Of a DNA stretch of 64,000 bases, positions 1 to 12,227 are shown one piece after another (within the stretch, counting starts at the first letter, position 1; every line of letters begins with the position of its first letter). Origin of the DNA: Macrostomum hystrix. Its lineage: Eukaryota; Platyhelminthes; Macrostomidae. The notes under the pieces were generated by a model. The model was not told the DNA's origin. It worked only from the letters and a program-made list of their open reading frames with translations, and did not search any database. The position numbers were made by a program, and so were the translations under genes. The stretch covers positions 1,901,501 through 1,965,500 of the forward strand of contig CATNEN010000041.1 in NCBI GenBank assembly GCA_950097015.1, in the 5' to 3' direction.

Positions 1-159
1 CAGTTAGGACTGGGCCTGTGACCCTGCCTGACTGGCACACCGCACACTTGTGTTCTGTACAGTTTTGTGTTTCTGAGGCTCCGGTCTGCCGTGCCGCCAA
101 TTCTCGGCCAACTTCAAATACAGATTTTCTTGGGCTTTGGGACATTGTGGACTAGTAAC

Positions 160-545
160 CCCATGATGAGGGAATTGGTATATTTCATTGTTAGCCATTT
201 CCCCAATATAAAGGATCTGAAGATACTTCATTGTCGAATTCCATCTCCATCAAAGGGGATTAAGGATATTTCATTGTCAACTATAATGCTATCATCAGTT
301 AAGGTATTTGGGGTATTTATTCGACTTTGATCCCCAAGTCAAAGTCCAGGGATTTGGGATAGTTTATTTTAGAATTTGATTCCTATCATAAGGGATGTGG
401 GATCTTTCATTTTCTGCTATTATCCCCATTTCGGATTGGGGTTTACTAGTTTTGATTGTTGACTTCTATCGTCCTACGGAGAAGTCATATCGGACTTAGG
501 ATATTTCATAGTCGACTTTGATCCCATCATAAGGGATTTGACATT
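160..545. repeat. Decayed tandem-like repeat
   Basis: Loosely repeated phrases such as GGATATTTCATTGTC and TTTGATCCC recur every 40-60 bases in the intron before the exon at 598. Copies are too diverged for a clean unit, so this is probably an old minisatellite. Confidence 0.35.
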
Positions 546-597
546 CAGGGTGTTTGGGATTTTAATTGCCTCTTGAAAATTAAAATCCCTCCCCCAG

Positions 598-777
598 GCT
601 GATGGCAAAGATCTCGCAGACCAGCTGTCGGAACTCAGCACCAGTAAGCAGCAGCAGCAGCTGCGGAGTAGTTGCCGTCCAGAGGACAGCCGGAAGGACT
701 CGGCGCTGCCTCATCCACCGCCGTCGCCGCCGCCGCCTCCGCCCACCTCGGACGGTCGCATCGCGGTGCAGTCCTGA
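598..777 (+). CDS. Last coding exon of an unidentified gene (partial)
   Basis: A pyrimidine-rich 3' splice site (CCCTCCCCCAG, AG at 596-597) is followed by 59 codons in phase 0 and a TGA at 775-777. The peptide starts ADGKDLADQLSELSTSKQQQ. It then has a Gln run, a charged stretch, a proline run (PPPSPPPPPP) and the C-terminus SDGRIAVQS. The mix of an amphipathic start and low-complexity Gln/Pro tracts looks like the disordered tail of a larger protein. I do not recognise the family. Earlier exons would lie left of the window. An ATTAAA at 1021-1026 could be its poly(A) signal. The opposite strand is also open here, so this rests on the acceptor and the composition. Confidence 0.5.
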   Translation, partial: ADGKDLADQLSELSTSKQQQQLRSSCRPEDSRKDSALPHPPPSPPPPPPTSDGRIAVQS

Positions 778-1305
778 CTGCCTGGTGCCGCGAGGTTCCC
801 AGACCCATTGTGATGCGAGCAACTCTGAATATCTAATTTTTTTAACTTGTTTACTGAAACTATATCATAGATTATATTGTTAGAAGCCCGGATTAATCCC
901 CAGAGTTGCAGCCATATCGCTCCCCGCGGTGACTGAGATCCCAAAAAACTCCCAATCTATTGTTTTATCGTGATATTTTTCGTGTTTTGTTGTTTTCTTA
1001 ATTCTCTATAGAAATTCGAGATTAAAAATCGCTCATTGCTACTCAATCTCCTTTTATCAGTAAGAAGTTTGGCGCATGTTATTCTTTTTATCATTTTTTC
1101 GATCAGAGTTTGTTTGTCGGGCCTGAATTCCATTAGCACTGATTTGCTATTTCAAATCTTTATTGTTGGCAGATTCATCACTATAGTCTTATTATAGCTG
1201 CTACTCTGTAACCTGCTTTCTATTCAATTTAGATTTGTTATTTATACATATTTATTATCTTGGCATTGCCTGAACTCCAGCTGGTATATCAAAACCCCTT
1301 AAGTG

Positions 1306-1620
1306 CTGGGATCCCACCTGTACAGCAGTGCCTGTCACACATTGTGGGATAACAGATTTCACTGTGAGCTGGGATCCCACCTGTACAGCAGTGCCTGTCA
1401 CACATTGTGGGATAACAGATTTCACTGTGAGCTGGGATCCCACCTGTACAGCAGTGCCTGTCACACATTGTGGGATAACAGATTTCACTGTGAGCTGGGA
1501 TCCCACCTGTACAGCAGTGCCTGTCACACATTGTGGGATAACAGATTTCACTGTGAGCTGGGATCCCACCTGTACAGCAGTGCCTGTCACACATTGTGGG
1601 ATAACAGATTTCACTGTGAG
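1306..1620. repeat. 63-bp tandem repeat, 5 identical copies
   Basis: Five copies of a 63-base unit beginning CTGGGATCCCACCTGTACAG, followed by a partial CTGGG. The copies are identical, which points to recent expansion or homogenisation. The unit is 21 codons long, so it is open in several frames and yields spurious ORFs on both strands. Each copy contains CTGTCA. Confidence 0.95.
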
Positions 1621-2000
1621 CTGGGTGACTAGAGGCCTCGGTCCCATTTCTCATCTTCAGTATTGCATTGTTTACTCACTGGGTCATTGGGGGCCATGTG
1701 TAACCAGTTATTAGCTATAATCTGTCTTGTACCCTATTATGTCATTGTGCTTCATCAACCATGATGCCTGCCCTAAATGTGATCAGCTCTGCCACAACAG
1801 ATTTTTAACTCCTACCTGACACACGCCCTGTGCTTAACTGGTTTTAACCATGCTTTGATTCAGCAAAACAATATAAATATTGTGGAAACCGTGGCTGCTG
1901 CACTCAGTGCAGAGATTTTAATCGATAATTCATTAACAGTTCTGCATGATCTTGGGGTCAGTTACCTTCAAAACTTCAAAACTTATTCTCATTTCACCTC

Positions 2001-2150
2001 CCGGCTCTGTTCTCAAGTTAATCTCGGCTCTGTTCTCAAATCTCGGTTCTGTTCTCAAATCTCGGCTTTGTTCTCAAATCTCGGCTCTGTTCTCAAATCT
2101 CGGCTCTGTTCTCAAATCTCGGCTTTGTTCTCAAATCTCGGCTCTGTTCT
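2001..2150. repeat. 19-bp tandem repeat
   Basis: About eight copies of a 19-base unit with core CTCGGCTCTGTTCTCAAA. Point variants are CTTTG and TTCTG. No gene is seen here. Confidence 0.9.
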
Positions 2151-2731
2151 CATTCGCACGAATTCGCAATGCAAATTCAGTTCAGGATGAGCCGGCTTAG
2201 TAAGAGTGCTCACTCAGGTAGGCACGGCTCTTCTCCCGCATAGTCGGTAGACTGTCCCCAATTAAGCGTGTCGGAACTGAATTCCGGCCGTTCAATCAAG
2301 CTTTCCGCGGCTGTCCCGGAGCTGGGACTAGCCTAGCCCGAGCATCTTGAAATTGCACTTTCAACATGCCGACCCCGCATTGGCAACCCGCCCCCCTCCC
2401 AGTGTTCTGCATTCAGACTCGGTTGGGGAACTCTCGGTTGCTTGGGGATTTTAGAAACTTCCCTATCCTGTTTTGCTTCTTCCCCAGCCCGCCAGGTGGG
2501 AGATAACAGACTGATGGCGGGGTGCAAGCTGACTCTATCGATCCGAAGGCGCGTGCGGGCAGCCACATCTCATTGCTCTTTACTTATCTGTAACAATTTG
2601 ACCTGCTTCTCATTGAAGTCTCTGCAACACGGATCAGGCCTGAGCTGCTGCCTGAGTGCCATCGTTTATGCTGGGGAACTGCAATGCGAGATTGGTAAAA
2701 TACTGTCTTATCTTCTCTGCTTGCTCAGTGT

Positions 2732-3450
2732 AGCTGTCTCGTAGGTGGAGACAGTAGCTGTCAGGTAGGTGGATACAGCAGCTGTCAGATAAGTGGAGAC
2801 AGCAGCTGTCAGGTAGGTGGAGACAGCAGCTGTCAGGTAGGTGGAGACAGCAGCTGTCAGGTAGGTGGATACAGCAGCTGTCAGGTAGGTGGAGACAGCA
2901 GCTGTCAGGTAGGTGGAGACAGCAGCTGTCAGGTAGGTGGATACAGCAGCTGTCAGGTAGGTGGATACAGCAGCTGTCAGGTAGGTGGAGACAGCAGCTG
3001 TCAGGTAGGTGGATACAGCAGCTGTCAGGTAGGTGGATACAGCAGCTGTCAGGTAGGTCGAGACAGCAGCTGTCAGGTAGGTGGAGACAGCAGCTGTCAG
3101 GTAGGTGGAGACAGTAGCTGTCAGGTAGGGGGAGACAGTAGCTGTCAGGTAGGGGGAGACAGTAGCTGTCAGGTAGGTGGAGACAGTAGCTGTCAGGTAG
3201 GTGGAGACAGTAGCTGTCAGGTAGGTGGAGACAGCAGCTGTCAGGTAGGTGGAGACAGCAGCTGTCAGGTAGGGGGAGACAGTAGCTGTCAGGTAGGGGG
3301 AGACAGTAGCTGTCAGGTAGGGGGAGACAGTAGCTGTCAGGTAGGTGGAGACAGCAGCTGTCAGGTAGGTGGAGACAGCAGCTGTCAGGTAGGTGGAGAC
3401 AGCAGCTGTCAGGTAGGTGGAGACAGCAGCTGTCAGGTAGGTGGAGACCG
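2732..3450. repeat. 24-bp tandem repeat, about 30 copies (first block)
   Basis: The unit contains CAGGTAGGTGG followed by GACAGCAGCTGTC. The second part is a perfect dyad around a central A, and it includes the E-box CAGCTG. Variants have GATACAG, GACAGTAG or AGGGGGAG. The same unit forms a second array at 9653-9957. The unit is 8 codons, so the array is open on the minus strand without being a gene. Confidence 0.95.
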
Positions 3451-3786
3451 CTGCATAAAGATGTTTCTAGCAAATGCCTAGCGGAATCCCGGGTCATTAG
3501 TCACCAGCTGTGACTGATCAGTCGTTAGCAGTGTTTTGCTCTCATCACCTGCCAGTGCGCTGATGTGAACTGAAGCCAGACTGATGGGCACTGATGGCAG
3601 ATCTGAAATCGGAGATAGGCTAATAGAAACTTGTGTCCCACTCATGCAGATTTCCCATTTAGTCTTCACTTGAAAGCCTTTGATCATCAGGGATAATTAT
3701 CCTCCCATTGCCTAGATTGCTAGGCATTCCACTTCAATTTCCCGAACTGTCTCTAGAGAAAAAAATTTATGATTGGCGTTTTGCGA

Positions 3787-6700
3787 AAGTCACGTCTTGG
3801 TCTGATTCGGCCAGTAACGATTTTCATTAACGGAGGCGAGTGCAGTAACGATTTTCATTAACGGAGGTCACGTCTTGGTCTGATTCGTCCAGAAACGATT
3901 TTCATTAACGGAAGTCACGTCTTGGTCTGATTCGTCCAGAAACGATTTTCATTAACGGAAGTCACGTCTTGGTCTGATTCGGCCAGTAACGATTTTCATT
4001 AACGGAGGTCACGTCTTGGTCTGATTCGTCCAGAAACGATTTTCATTAACGGAAGTCACGTCTTGGTCTGATTCGGCCAGTAACGATTTTCATTAACGGA
4101 GGCGAGTGCAGTAACGATTTTCATTAACGGAAGTCCCGTCTTGGTCTGATTCGGCCAGTAACGATTTTCATTAACGGAAGTCCCGTCTTGGTCTGATTCG
4201 GCCAGTAACGATTTTCATTAACGGAAGTCACGTCTTGGTCTGATTCGGCCAGTAACGATTTTCATTAACGGAGGCGAGTGCAGTAACGATTTTCATTAAC
4301 GGAAGTCCCGTCTTGGTCTGATTCGGCCAGTAACGATTTTCATTAACGGAAGTCCCGTCTTGGTCTGATTCGTCCAGTAACGATTTTCATTAACGGAGGC
4401 GAGTGCAGTAACGATTTTCATTAACGGAAGTCACGTCTTGGTCTGATTCGTCCAGTAACGATTTTCATTAACGGAAGTCCCGTCTTGGTCTGATTCGTCC
4501 AGTAACGATTTCCATTAACGGAAGTCCCGTCTTGGTCTGATTCGTCCAGTAACGATTTTCATTAACGGAAGTCACGTCTTGGTCTGATTCGGCCAGTAAC
4601 GATTTTCATTAACGGAAGTCACGTCTTGGTCTGATTCGACCAGTAACGATTTTCATTAACGGAAGTCACGTCTTGGTCTGATTCGGCCAGTAACGATTTT
4701 CATTAACGGAGGCGAGTGCAGTAACGATTTTCATTAACGGAAGTCCCGTCTTGGTCTGATTCGTCCAGTAACGATTTTCATTAACGGAAGTCCCGTCTTG
4801 GTCTGATTCGTCCAGTAACGATTTTCATTAACGGAAGTCCCGTCTTGGTCTGATTCGTCCAGTAACGATTTTCATTAACGGAAGTCCCGTCTTGGTCTGA
4901 TTCGTCCAGTAACGATTTTCATTAACGGAGGCGAGTGCAGTAACGATTTTCATTAACGGAAGTCACGTCTTGGTCTGATTCGTCCAGTAACGATTTTCAT
5001 TAACGGAAGTCACGTCTTGGTCTGATTCGTCCAGTAACGATTTTCATTAACGGAGGTCACGTCTTGGTCTGATTCGTCCAGTAACGATTTTCATTAACGG
5101 AAGTCACGTCTTGGTCTGATTCGTCCAGTAACGATTTTCATTAACGGAGGCGAGTCCAGTAACGATTTTCATTAACGGAGGCGAGTCCAGTAACGATTTT
5201 CATTAACGGAGGCGAGTCCAGTAACGATTTTCATTAACGGAAGTCACGTCTTGGTCTGATTCGTCCAGTAACGATTTTCATTAACGGAAGTCACGTCTTG
5301 GTCTGATTCGTCCAGTAACGATTTTCATTAACGGAGGTCACGTCTTGGTCTGATTCGTCCAGTAACGATTTTCATTAACGGAGGCGAGTGCAGTAACGAT
5401 TTTCATTAACGGAAGTCACGTCTTGGTCTGATTCGTCCAGTAACGATTTTCATTAACGGAAGTCACGTCTTGGTCTGATTCGTCCAGTAACGATTTTCAT
5501 TAACGGAGGTCACGTCTTGGTCTGATTCGTCCAGTAACGATTTTCATTAACGGAAGTCACGTCTTGGTCTGATTCGTCCAGTAACGATTTTCATTAACGG
5601 AGGTGAGTCCAGTAACGATTTTCATTAACGGAGGCGAGTCCAGTAACGATTTTCATTAACGGAGGCGAGTCCAGTAACGATTTTCATTAACGGAGGCGAG
5701 TCCAGTAACGATTTTCATTAACGGAAGTCACGTCTTGGTCTGATTCGTCCAGTAACGATTTTCATTAACGGAAGTCACGTCTTGGTCTGATTCGTCCAGT
5801 AACGATTTTCATTAACGGAAGTCCCGTCTTGGTCTGATTCGTCCAGTAACGATTTCCATTAACGGAAGTCACGTGTTGGTCTGATTCGTCCAGTAACGCT
5901 TTTCATAAACGGAGGCGAGTCCAGTAACGATTTTCATTAACGGAGGCGAGTCCAGTAACGATTTTCATTAACGGAGGCGAGTCCAGTAACGATTTTCATT
6001 AACGGAGGCGAGTCCAGTAACGATTTTCATTAACGGAGGCGAGTCCAGTAACGATTTTCATTAACGGAGGCGAGTCCAGTAACGATTTTCATTAACGGAG
6101 GCGAGTGCAGTAACGATTTTCATTAACGGAGGCGAGTCCAGTAACGATTTTCATTAACGGAGGCGAGTCCAGTAACGATTTTCATTAACGGAGGCGAGTC
6201 CAGTAACGATTTTCATTAACGGAGGCGAGTCCAGTAACGATTTTCATTAACGGAGGCGAGTGCAGTAACGATTTTCATTAACGGAGGCGAGTCCAGTAAC
6301 GATTTTCATTAACGGAGGCGAGTCCAGTAACGATTTTCATTAACGGAGGCGAGTCCAGTAACGATTTTCATTAACGGAGGCGAGTCCAGTAATGATTTTC
6401 ATTAACGGAGGCGAGTCCAGTAACGATTTTCATTAACGGAGGCGAGTCCAGTAACGATTTTCATTAACGGAGGCGAGTCCAGTAACGATTTTCATTAACG
6501 GAGGCGAGTCCAGTAACGCTTTTCATAAACGGAGGCGAGTCCAGTAATGATTTTCATTAACGGAGGCGAGTCCAGTAACGATTTTCATTAACGGAGGCGA
6601 GTCCAGTAACGATTTTCATTAACGGAGGCGAGTCCAGTAACGCTTTTCATAAACGGAGGCGAGTCCAGTAATGATTTTCATTAACGGAGGCGACTCCAGT

Positions 6701-6816
6701 AAAGATTTTCATTAACGGAGGCGAGTCCAGTAACGATTTTCATTAACGGAGGCGAGTCCAGTAACGATTTTCATTAACGGAGGCGAGTCCAGTAACGATT
6801 TTCATTAACGGAGGCG
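3787..6816. repeat. 3-kb composite satellite of 47-bp and 31-bp units
   Basis: All copies share CAGTAACGATTTTCATTAAC followed by GGA. Two linkers follow: a long one with GTCACGTCTTGGTCTGATTC (47-bp period) and a short one with GGCGAGTC (31-bp period). Long units dominate the left part and short units the right part after about 5900, with mixed higher-order blocks between. Rare variants (AACGCTTTTCATAAAC) recur in the right half. No coding potential is seen. Confidence 0.95.
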
Positions 6817-8677
6817 ATATCCTTATCGAATTTCTCGAATAGTGACTTAGATTGGCGGAAATAACATCCCCCAGTTGCAAAAGTAGCGTTCTCATCGAGA
6901 TTTCCCCCAGTTAGCGAATTTCAGAAGTTGTTCCACAATTACAGCCGGTTTCGTTCAGTTTTCTCTCAATAGCAATTTAACGGAAGCCGCTGCTGCAACT
7001 GCGATTTGAAAGTTATTTTAAGAAATCGACGTGGCGACTTTTTGTTCAGCTTCCTTGGAGAGCAATTAAACTAACGCAATTACATAGGCGGGCACAAAAA
7101 GATTTATTTCTTAGAAAGTGAGACTGTTAAAGGCGGCGGTGGCAGGGACTCCCGGCACGCCGTGCTCAATCTGAGCCTGGAATCTGAGCAGTCTGAGCCT
7201 CAGGATGCGATTAAATCTTCAGCGTCTCATTTACCTTTTTGTGCGGTTTTTTCTAAAAAAATAAATTCCACCCACTCCCGGTTCCCAGCGCAGAGGACCC
7301 CCGTCAGCTCCCGGGAATAAAAGTGGCATTTGAGCAGTCCCATTGGGATCTTTCAACCCTACTCCGGGAGCCCCCTCCGCCCCCCCCCCTATTTGCAGAC
7401 AAACGGGGCGAATTTATCATTCCGAGCCGCTTTCACAATCCGCTGTTTTAATCACATCCGCATAATGAAATGCCCCCGGCCCGGGTCACGTCTGGCCCGC
7501 CCCAATCCAAAGGGATATATTCCCGTCCCCCCTCAAATCCCCTTCAGATCCCGCTGCGGCATCCCCGATGAGAACAGTCGAAAGGCGGCGGAATATAAAT
7601 TAGCATTTTTATCCCAATCATTATTTTCCCAGCAGCCCGGCTGGCGGCCGAGTCCAGCCTCGGGGCTTCATCGCTTGGCGGACTTCGGGAGAATTTCCCC
7701 AGTTGTGGGACAGGGCCAGGGAGGGATGGAACTGGGAACTGTCCACCAGAACCCGACAGAGGCAGATTGGCGTCTCTATCACCCTAATCTGCTCACAGCA
7801 GAGACTGGCGGATGCATGTCAGCCATCGACAGGTGAGCAGAACCCAGCAACAGCATCTTCAATAGAGACTGATAAAGACAAACTAGATGTGAGATAGAGG
7901 TGAGGTGAAACCGATTTGGTGAGATAGAGGCAGATAGAGACCGATAGAGAATGAGATAGAGACTGGCGGACAATAAGATATAGGTCCAGTCGGGCAGTTA
8001 AGGGCACACATGGATTTGGCTGCAGACAGGCGGGCAGGTCAGGGTTGCAGGAACTCAGACAAATAAAAGAGTTCTTTTTGTGAAGAGGACTAACATCACA
8101 CTGTATCAATTTGATGCCCCTGACGGCAAGAAAGATCCCAGCCACTGCTTCCTCTCCCCTCTCCTCCGCCGCCTCATCCCCTGCCCGATCTCCAGCAGCC
8201 TTCGGCCTCCTGACAGGGGGATCTGAGCTAGCTTGAGAAAAAAAGAAAATTTTTCCTTCTCTTTCCCCGTGGCTGTCTCCGCGTGCTCTTCCGTCTGCAT
8301 TCATGGCCTCCCTGCGGCCATGGCAACAGGCCCCACCACCTCCCTCGCTGCAGAGACAGATTCAACCGGGTAGTCAGGGTCGAGTTTTAACCGCTGCCGC
8401 TGCTGCTGCTGCTGTGTTGCATCTCTCGAAAATGCTGCAAAAATGTTCCGCCCCTGCGGAAAATTTGAGCTTTTTTAACCCCCCCCCCGTTAAAGCCGGG
8501 AAGAAATGGGAATTGGTTTGAAATAATGGAAAACTTGACGATTCTGGCTCGCCGGGAGATATGAGCCAGCCACGGAAAATAATGCGCTGCTGAAAGTCCC
8601 TCCCCCGATGAATCGATGGAACTTGGCGCTGATTGACGGCTGCAGACAGACTTTTTCTTTTGAACGAACACAAAGTC
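6817..8677. other. Non-repetitive stretch, no supported gene
   Basis: GC-rich from about 7120 to 7760. A TATA-like GGGAATAAAAGTGG lies at 7313-7326, and a good 5' splice site (CGACAG|GTGAGC) lies at 7832/7833. A + frame is open from 7330 to this donor, but it has no family resemblance and no phase-compatible next exon was found. It could be the 5' exon of an unrecognised gene. The rest shows nothing I can support. Confidence 0.3.
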
Positions 8678-9651
8678 TGTGTGTGAGTGAGTGGGTGAGT
8701 GAGTGAGTGAGTGAGTGAGTGAGTGAGTGAGTGAGTGAGTGAGTGAGTGAGTGAGTGAGTGAGTGAGTGAGTGAGTGAGTGAGTGAGTGAGTGGGTGGGT
8801 GAGTGAGTGAGTGAGTGAGTGAGTGAGTGAGTGAGTGGGTGAGTGAGTGAGTGGGTGAGTGAGTGAGTGAGTGAGTGAGTGAGTGAGTGGGTGAGTGAGT
8901 GAGTGGGTGAGTGAGTGAGTGAGTGAGTGAGTGAGTGAGTGGGTGGGTGAGTGAGTGGGTGAGTGAGTGAGTGAGTGAGTGAGTGAGTGGGTGAGTGAGT
9001 GAGTGAGTGAGTGAGTGAGTGAGTGAGTGAGTGAGTGAGTGAGTGAGTGAGTGGGTGAGTGAGTGAGTGGGTGAGTGAGTGAGTGAGTGAGTGAGTGAGT
9101 TAGTGAGTGAGTGAGTGAGTGAGTGAGTGAGTGAGTGGGTGAGTGAGTGAGTGAGTGAGTGAGTGAGTGAGTGAGTGAGTGGGTGAGTGAGTGAGTGAGT
9201 GAGTGGGTGAGTGAGTGAGTGAGTGAGTGAGTGGGTGAGTGAGTGAGTGAGTGAGTGAGTGAGTGGGTGAGTGAGTGAGTGAGTGAGTGAGTGAGTGAGT
9301 GAGTGAGTGAGTGAGTGAGTGGGTGAGTGAGTGAGTGGGTGAGTGAGTGAGTGAGTGAGTGAGTGAGTGAGTGGGTGAGTGAGTGAGTGAGTGAGTGAGT
9401 GAGTGAGTGAGTAGTGAGTGAGTGAGTGAGTGATTGAGTGAGTGAGTGAGTGAGTGAGTGAGTGAGTGAGTGAGTGAGTGAGTGAGTGAGTGAGTGATTG
9501 AGTGAGTGAGTGAGTGAGTGAGTGAGTGAGTGAGTGGGTGAGTGAGTGAGTGGGTGAGTGAGTGAGTGAGTGAGTGAGTGAGTGAGTGAGTGAGTGAGTG
9601 GGTGAGTGAGTGAGTGGGTGAGTGAGTGAGTGAGTGAGTGAGTGAGTGAGT
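8678..9651. repeat. (GTGA)n tetranucleotide array
   Basis: About 970 bases of GTGA repeats interrupted by GTGG, with rare TTAG, GATT and single-base slips (about 9412). On the minus strand it reads as a long Thr-His-Ser-Leu ORF, which is an artefact. It abuts the 24-bp array at 9653 directly. Confidence 0.97.
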
Positions 9652-9652
9652 G

Positions 9653-9957
9653 TCATGTCAGGTAGGTGGAGACAGCAGCTGTCAGGTAGGTGGAGACAGC
9701 AGCTGTCAGGTAGGTGGAGACAGCAGCTGTCAGGTAGGTGGAGACAGCAGCTGTCAGGTAGGTGGAGACAGCAGCTGTCAGGTAGGTGGAGACAGCAGCT
9801 GTCAGGTAGGTGGAGACAGCAGCTGTCAGGTAGGTGGAGACAGCAGCTGTCAGGTAGGTGGAGACAGCAGCTGTCAGGTAGGTGGAGACAGCAGCTGTCA
9901 GGTAGGTGGAGACAGCAGCTGTCAGGTAGGTGGAGACAGTAGCTGTCAGGTCGGTGT
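9653..9957. repeat. 24-bp tandem repeat, about 12.5 copies (second block)
   Basis: Same unit as at 2732-3450 (CAGGTAGGTGG plus GACAGCAGCTGTC), in the same orientation but almost free of variants. The homogeneity suggests this block is the younger one or was copied as a piece. Confidence 0.95.
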
Positions 9958-11090
9958 CCTGAGCTATCAAGTCTCTGGAAACAGTTCAAGATGAGTCGGT
10001 CTGCCTGGAGTCTGGGGGTTGGGAACAATGGGTCGCATGCAGCCGCTCATTCAAAGGCGGTTGCGCGTGTGACGGGAAGCTGGGAAATTGGAGGGCCGGA
10101 TGATGGAGCATAGGTGGGGAGCGCAGAGAATCCTGAGTTGGGAAATTTGAGAACGGGAATAAATAGAATTAGGGCAGTGGGTAGTCCTGGCGGCTCCCTG
10201 CATCTTTTATCGCCGGGCAAGAAATGCGCATCAGGAAAGATGCAACAGGCAGAGCTCTCAAAACATGAGGATCTCGTCCATGACTGATGGGTCATCCCGG
10301 ACCCGCTGGTTCAAAGGATTGCGCAGACTTTCTTGGGAGACTGAGATGCTCCAGTATGCTGCACTGAGCACTGCTCAGCTTATTTGAGCACTGCCCGTGA
10401 GGCTTTTTCAGACTGAGCTCGAGAGCTGAGCTGGCCCGGGGGATATTTCTCCCACTCCGGCCTGTTATTCTGTTCTGTAGAAGGGAAAACTGCTTGGGAG
10501 ATTTCAGAAATATACTTCCAGGCTCTCCGAGTTAGTGCCTCAGGCTGCAAAAACAGCTCAGGTAATTGTGACGAACAGCCTCAAAGATTGGCGAATTGGA
10601 ACAGTTCAACCGGCTGGACTCGGCTCAGGCAGTGACACTGCTCAAGGTTAAACTCGGCTCAGGGAGAGGCAATTCAGAGAGTGATGCTGGCATTAGAGTC
10701 GCCTTGCTGAGGCGGTTGCTAGGCGGTTGCCATGTGAGCAGTGCAGCAGCTACCAGAAACCGCAAGAAGCTGCATCACTGTTTTCCTCTTTCCTATGCTA
10801 GCAGCCCACCAGAAATTTTCATGTGAATTTCACGGCCAAGCAAAATTAAGTCGCAGTCAGCGTGAGCAGTGTGAGCAGGCCTCTGTTTGCTCAGCTTCTG
10901 CAAACCGATGGAGAGGACGAGGCCGCAGCTCATCCTACAATTGATTTGATGCCAAGTTTCGGTTTTTGGTGTCTCCCCACTGTTTGCTGCGGTTCAATTT
11001 TCAGCAGCAAAGCCAAAGACTACTGAAGACTTTCACCTCAGGACTCTCAATTGTAAGATGGGACTCTCGCCTGTTAGACGAGCCTCTCAA
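9958..11090. other. Non-repetitive intergenic stretch
   Basis: No convincing exon on either strand. GTTGCTAGGC and GTTGCCATG lie side by side at about 10718-10737 and resemble RFX-type X-box half-sites. Short open frames here show no family similarity. Confidence 0.3.
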
Positions 11091-11093
11091 CTG

Positions 11094-11947
11094 TCACCTG
11101 TTAGACAGCACTGTCACCTGTTAGACAGCACTGTCACCTGTTAGACAGCACTGTCACCTTTCAGACAACACTGTCACCTGTTAGACAGCACTGTCACCTG
11201 TTAGACAGCACTGTCACCTTTCAGACAACACTGTCACCTGTTAGACAGCACTGTCACCTTTCAGACAACACTGTCACCTGTTAGACAGCACTGTCACCTT
11301 TCAGACAACACTGTCACCTGTTAGACAGCACTGTCACCTTTCAGACAACACTGTCACCTGTTAGACAGCACTGTCACCTGTTAGACAGCACTGTCACCTG
11401 TTAGACAGCACTGTCACCTGTTAGACAGCACTGTCACCTGTTAGACAGCACTGTCACCTGTTAGACAGCACTGTCACCTGTTAGACAACACTGTCACCTG
11501 TTAGACAGCACTGTCACCTGTTAGACAGCACTGTCACCTGTTAGACAGCACTGTCACCTGTTAGACAGCACTGTCACCTGTTAGACAGCACTGTCACCTG
11601 TTAGACAGCACTGTCACCTGTTAGACAGCACTGTCACCTGTTAGACAGCACTGTCACCTGTTAGACAGCACTGTCACCTGTTAGACAACACTGTCACCTG
11701 TTAGACAGCACTGTCACCTGTTAGACAGCACTGTCACCTTTCAGACAACACTGTCACCTGTTAGACAGCACTGTCACCTGTTAGACAGCACTGTCACCTG
11801 TTAGACAGCACTGTCACCTGTTAGACAGCACTGTCACCTGTTAGACAGCACTGTCACCTGTTAGACAGCACTGTCACCTGTTAGACAGCACTGTCACCTG
11901 TTAGACAGCACTGTCACCTGTTAGACAGCACTGTCACCTGTTAGACA
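11094..11947. repeat. 20-bp tandem repeat, about 43 copies
   Basis: The unit is CTGTCACCTGTTAGACAGCA. CTGTC and GACAG are complementary, so each unit can fold into a small hairpin. A second variant with CCTTTCAGACAACA alternates with the main form in the left third, giving a higher-order pattern. Confidence 0.97.
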
Positions 11948-11999
11948 ATAGAATCAATTGAATGACTCAAGGCAGAGTAAAATAATCAGCAGCAATTAG

Positions 12000-12005
12000 T
12001 TTATT
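12000..12005 (-). terminator. Candidate poly(A) signal of the KCTD-like gene
   Basis: AATAAA on the minus strand, about 650 bases below the KCTD-like stop codon. If used, the 3' UTR contains the 12228-12583 array. Confidence 0.35.
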
Positions 12006-12227
12006 CTATTTCATCTTTGATTTTCTGCATTGCTCGGACAGACAGAGAAAGTGGAGCTAAACAGCTGGCAATGCCAGGAAAATTGCCAGGGGACAGCAAG
12101 AGGCTGAAAGTGAGGCACAGACACAGAAGGGAGTTAGGCATTGACACTCTAAGCTGTGGGATTCTGGGATTCTGAGGGTTAGATTAGCTGCGAGATGGAC
12201 TGAATAGTCAACCTATTTGGCAGGGTG

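Noticed and set aside
7330-7836. 168-codon + strand ORF ending at a good donor
   Set aside because: It starts at TTG, no similarity is recognised, and no phase-compatible next exon was found downstream. Kept only as a note on the stretch.
8490-10028. 512-codon minus-strand ORF (Thr-His-Ser-Leu repeats)
   Set aside because: Produced entirely by the (GTGA)n and 24-bp arrays. There is no unique coding sequence of recognisable kind.
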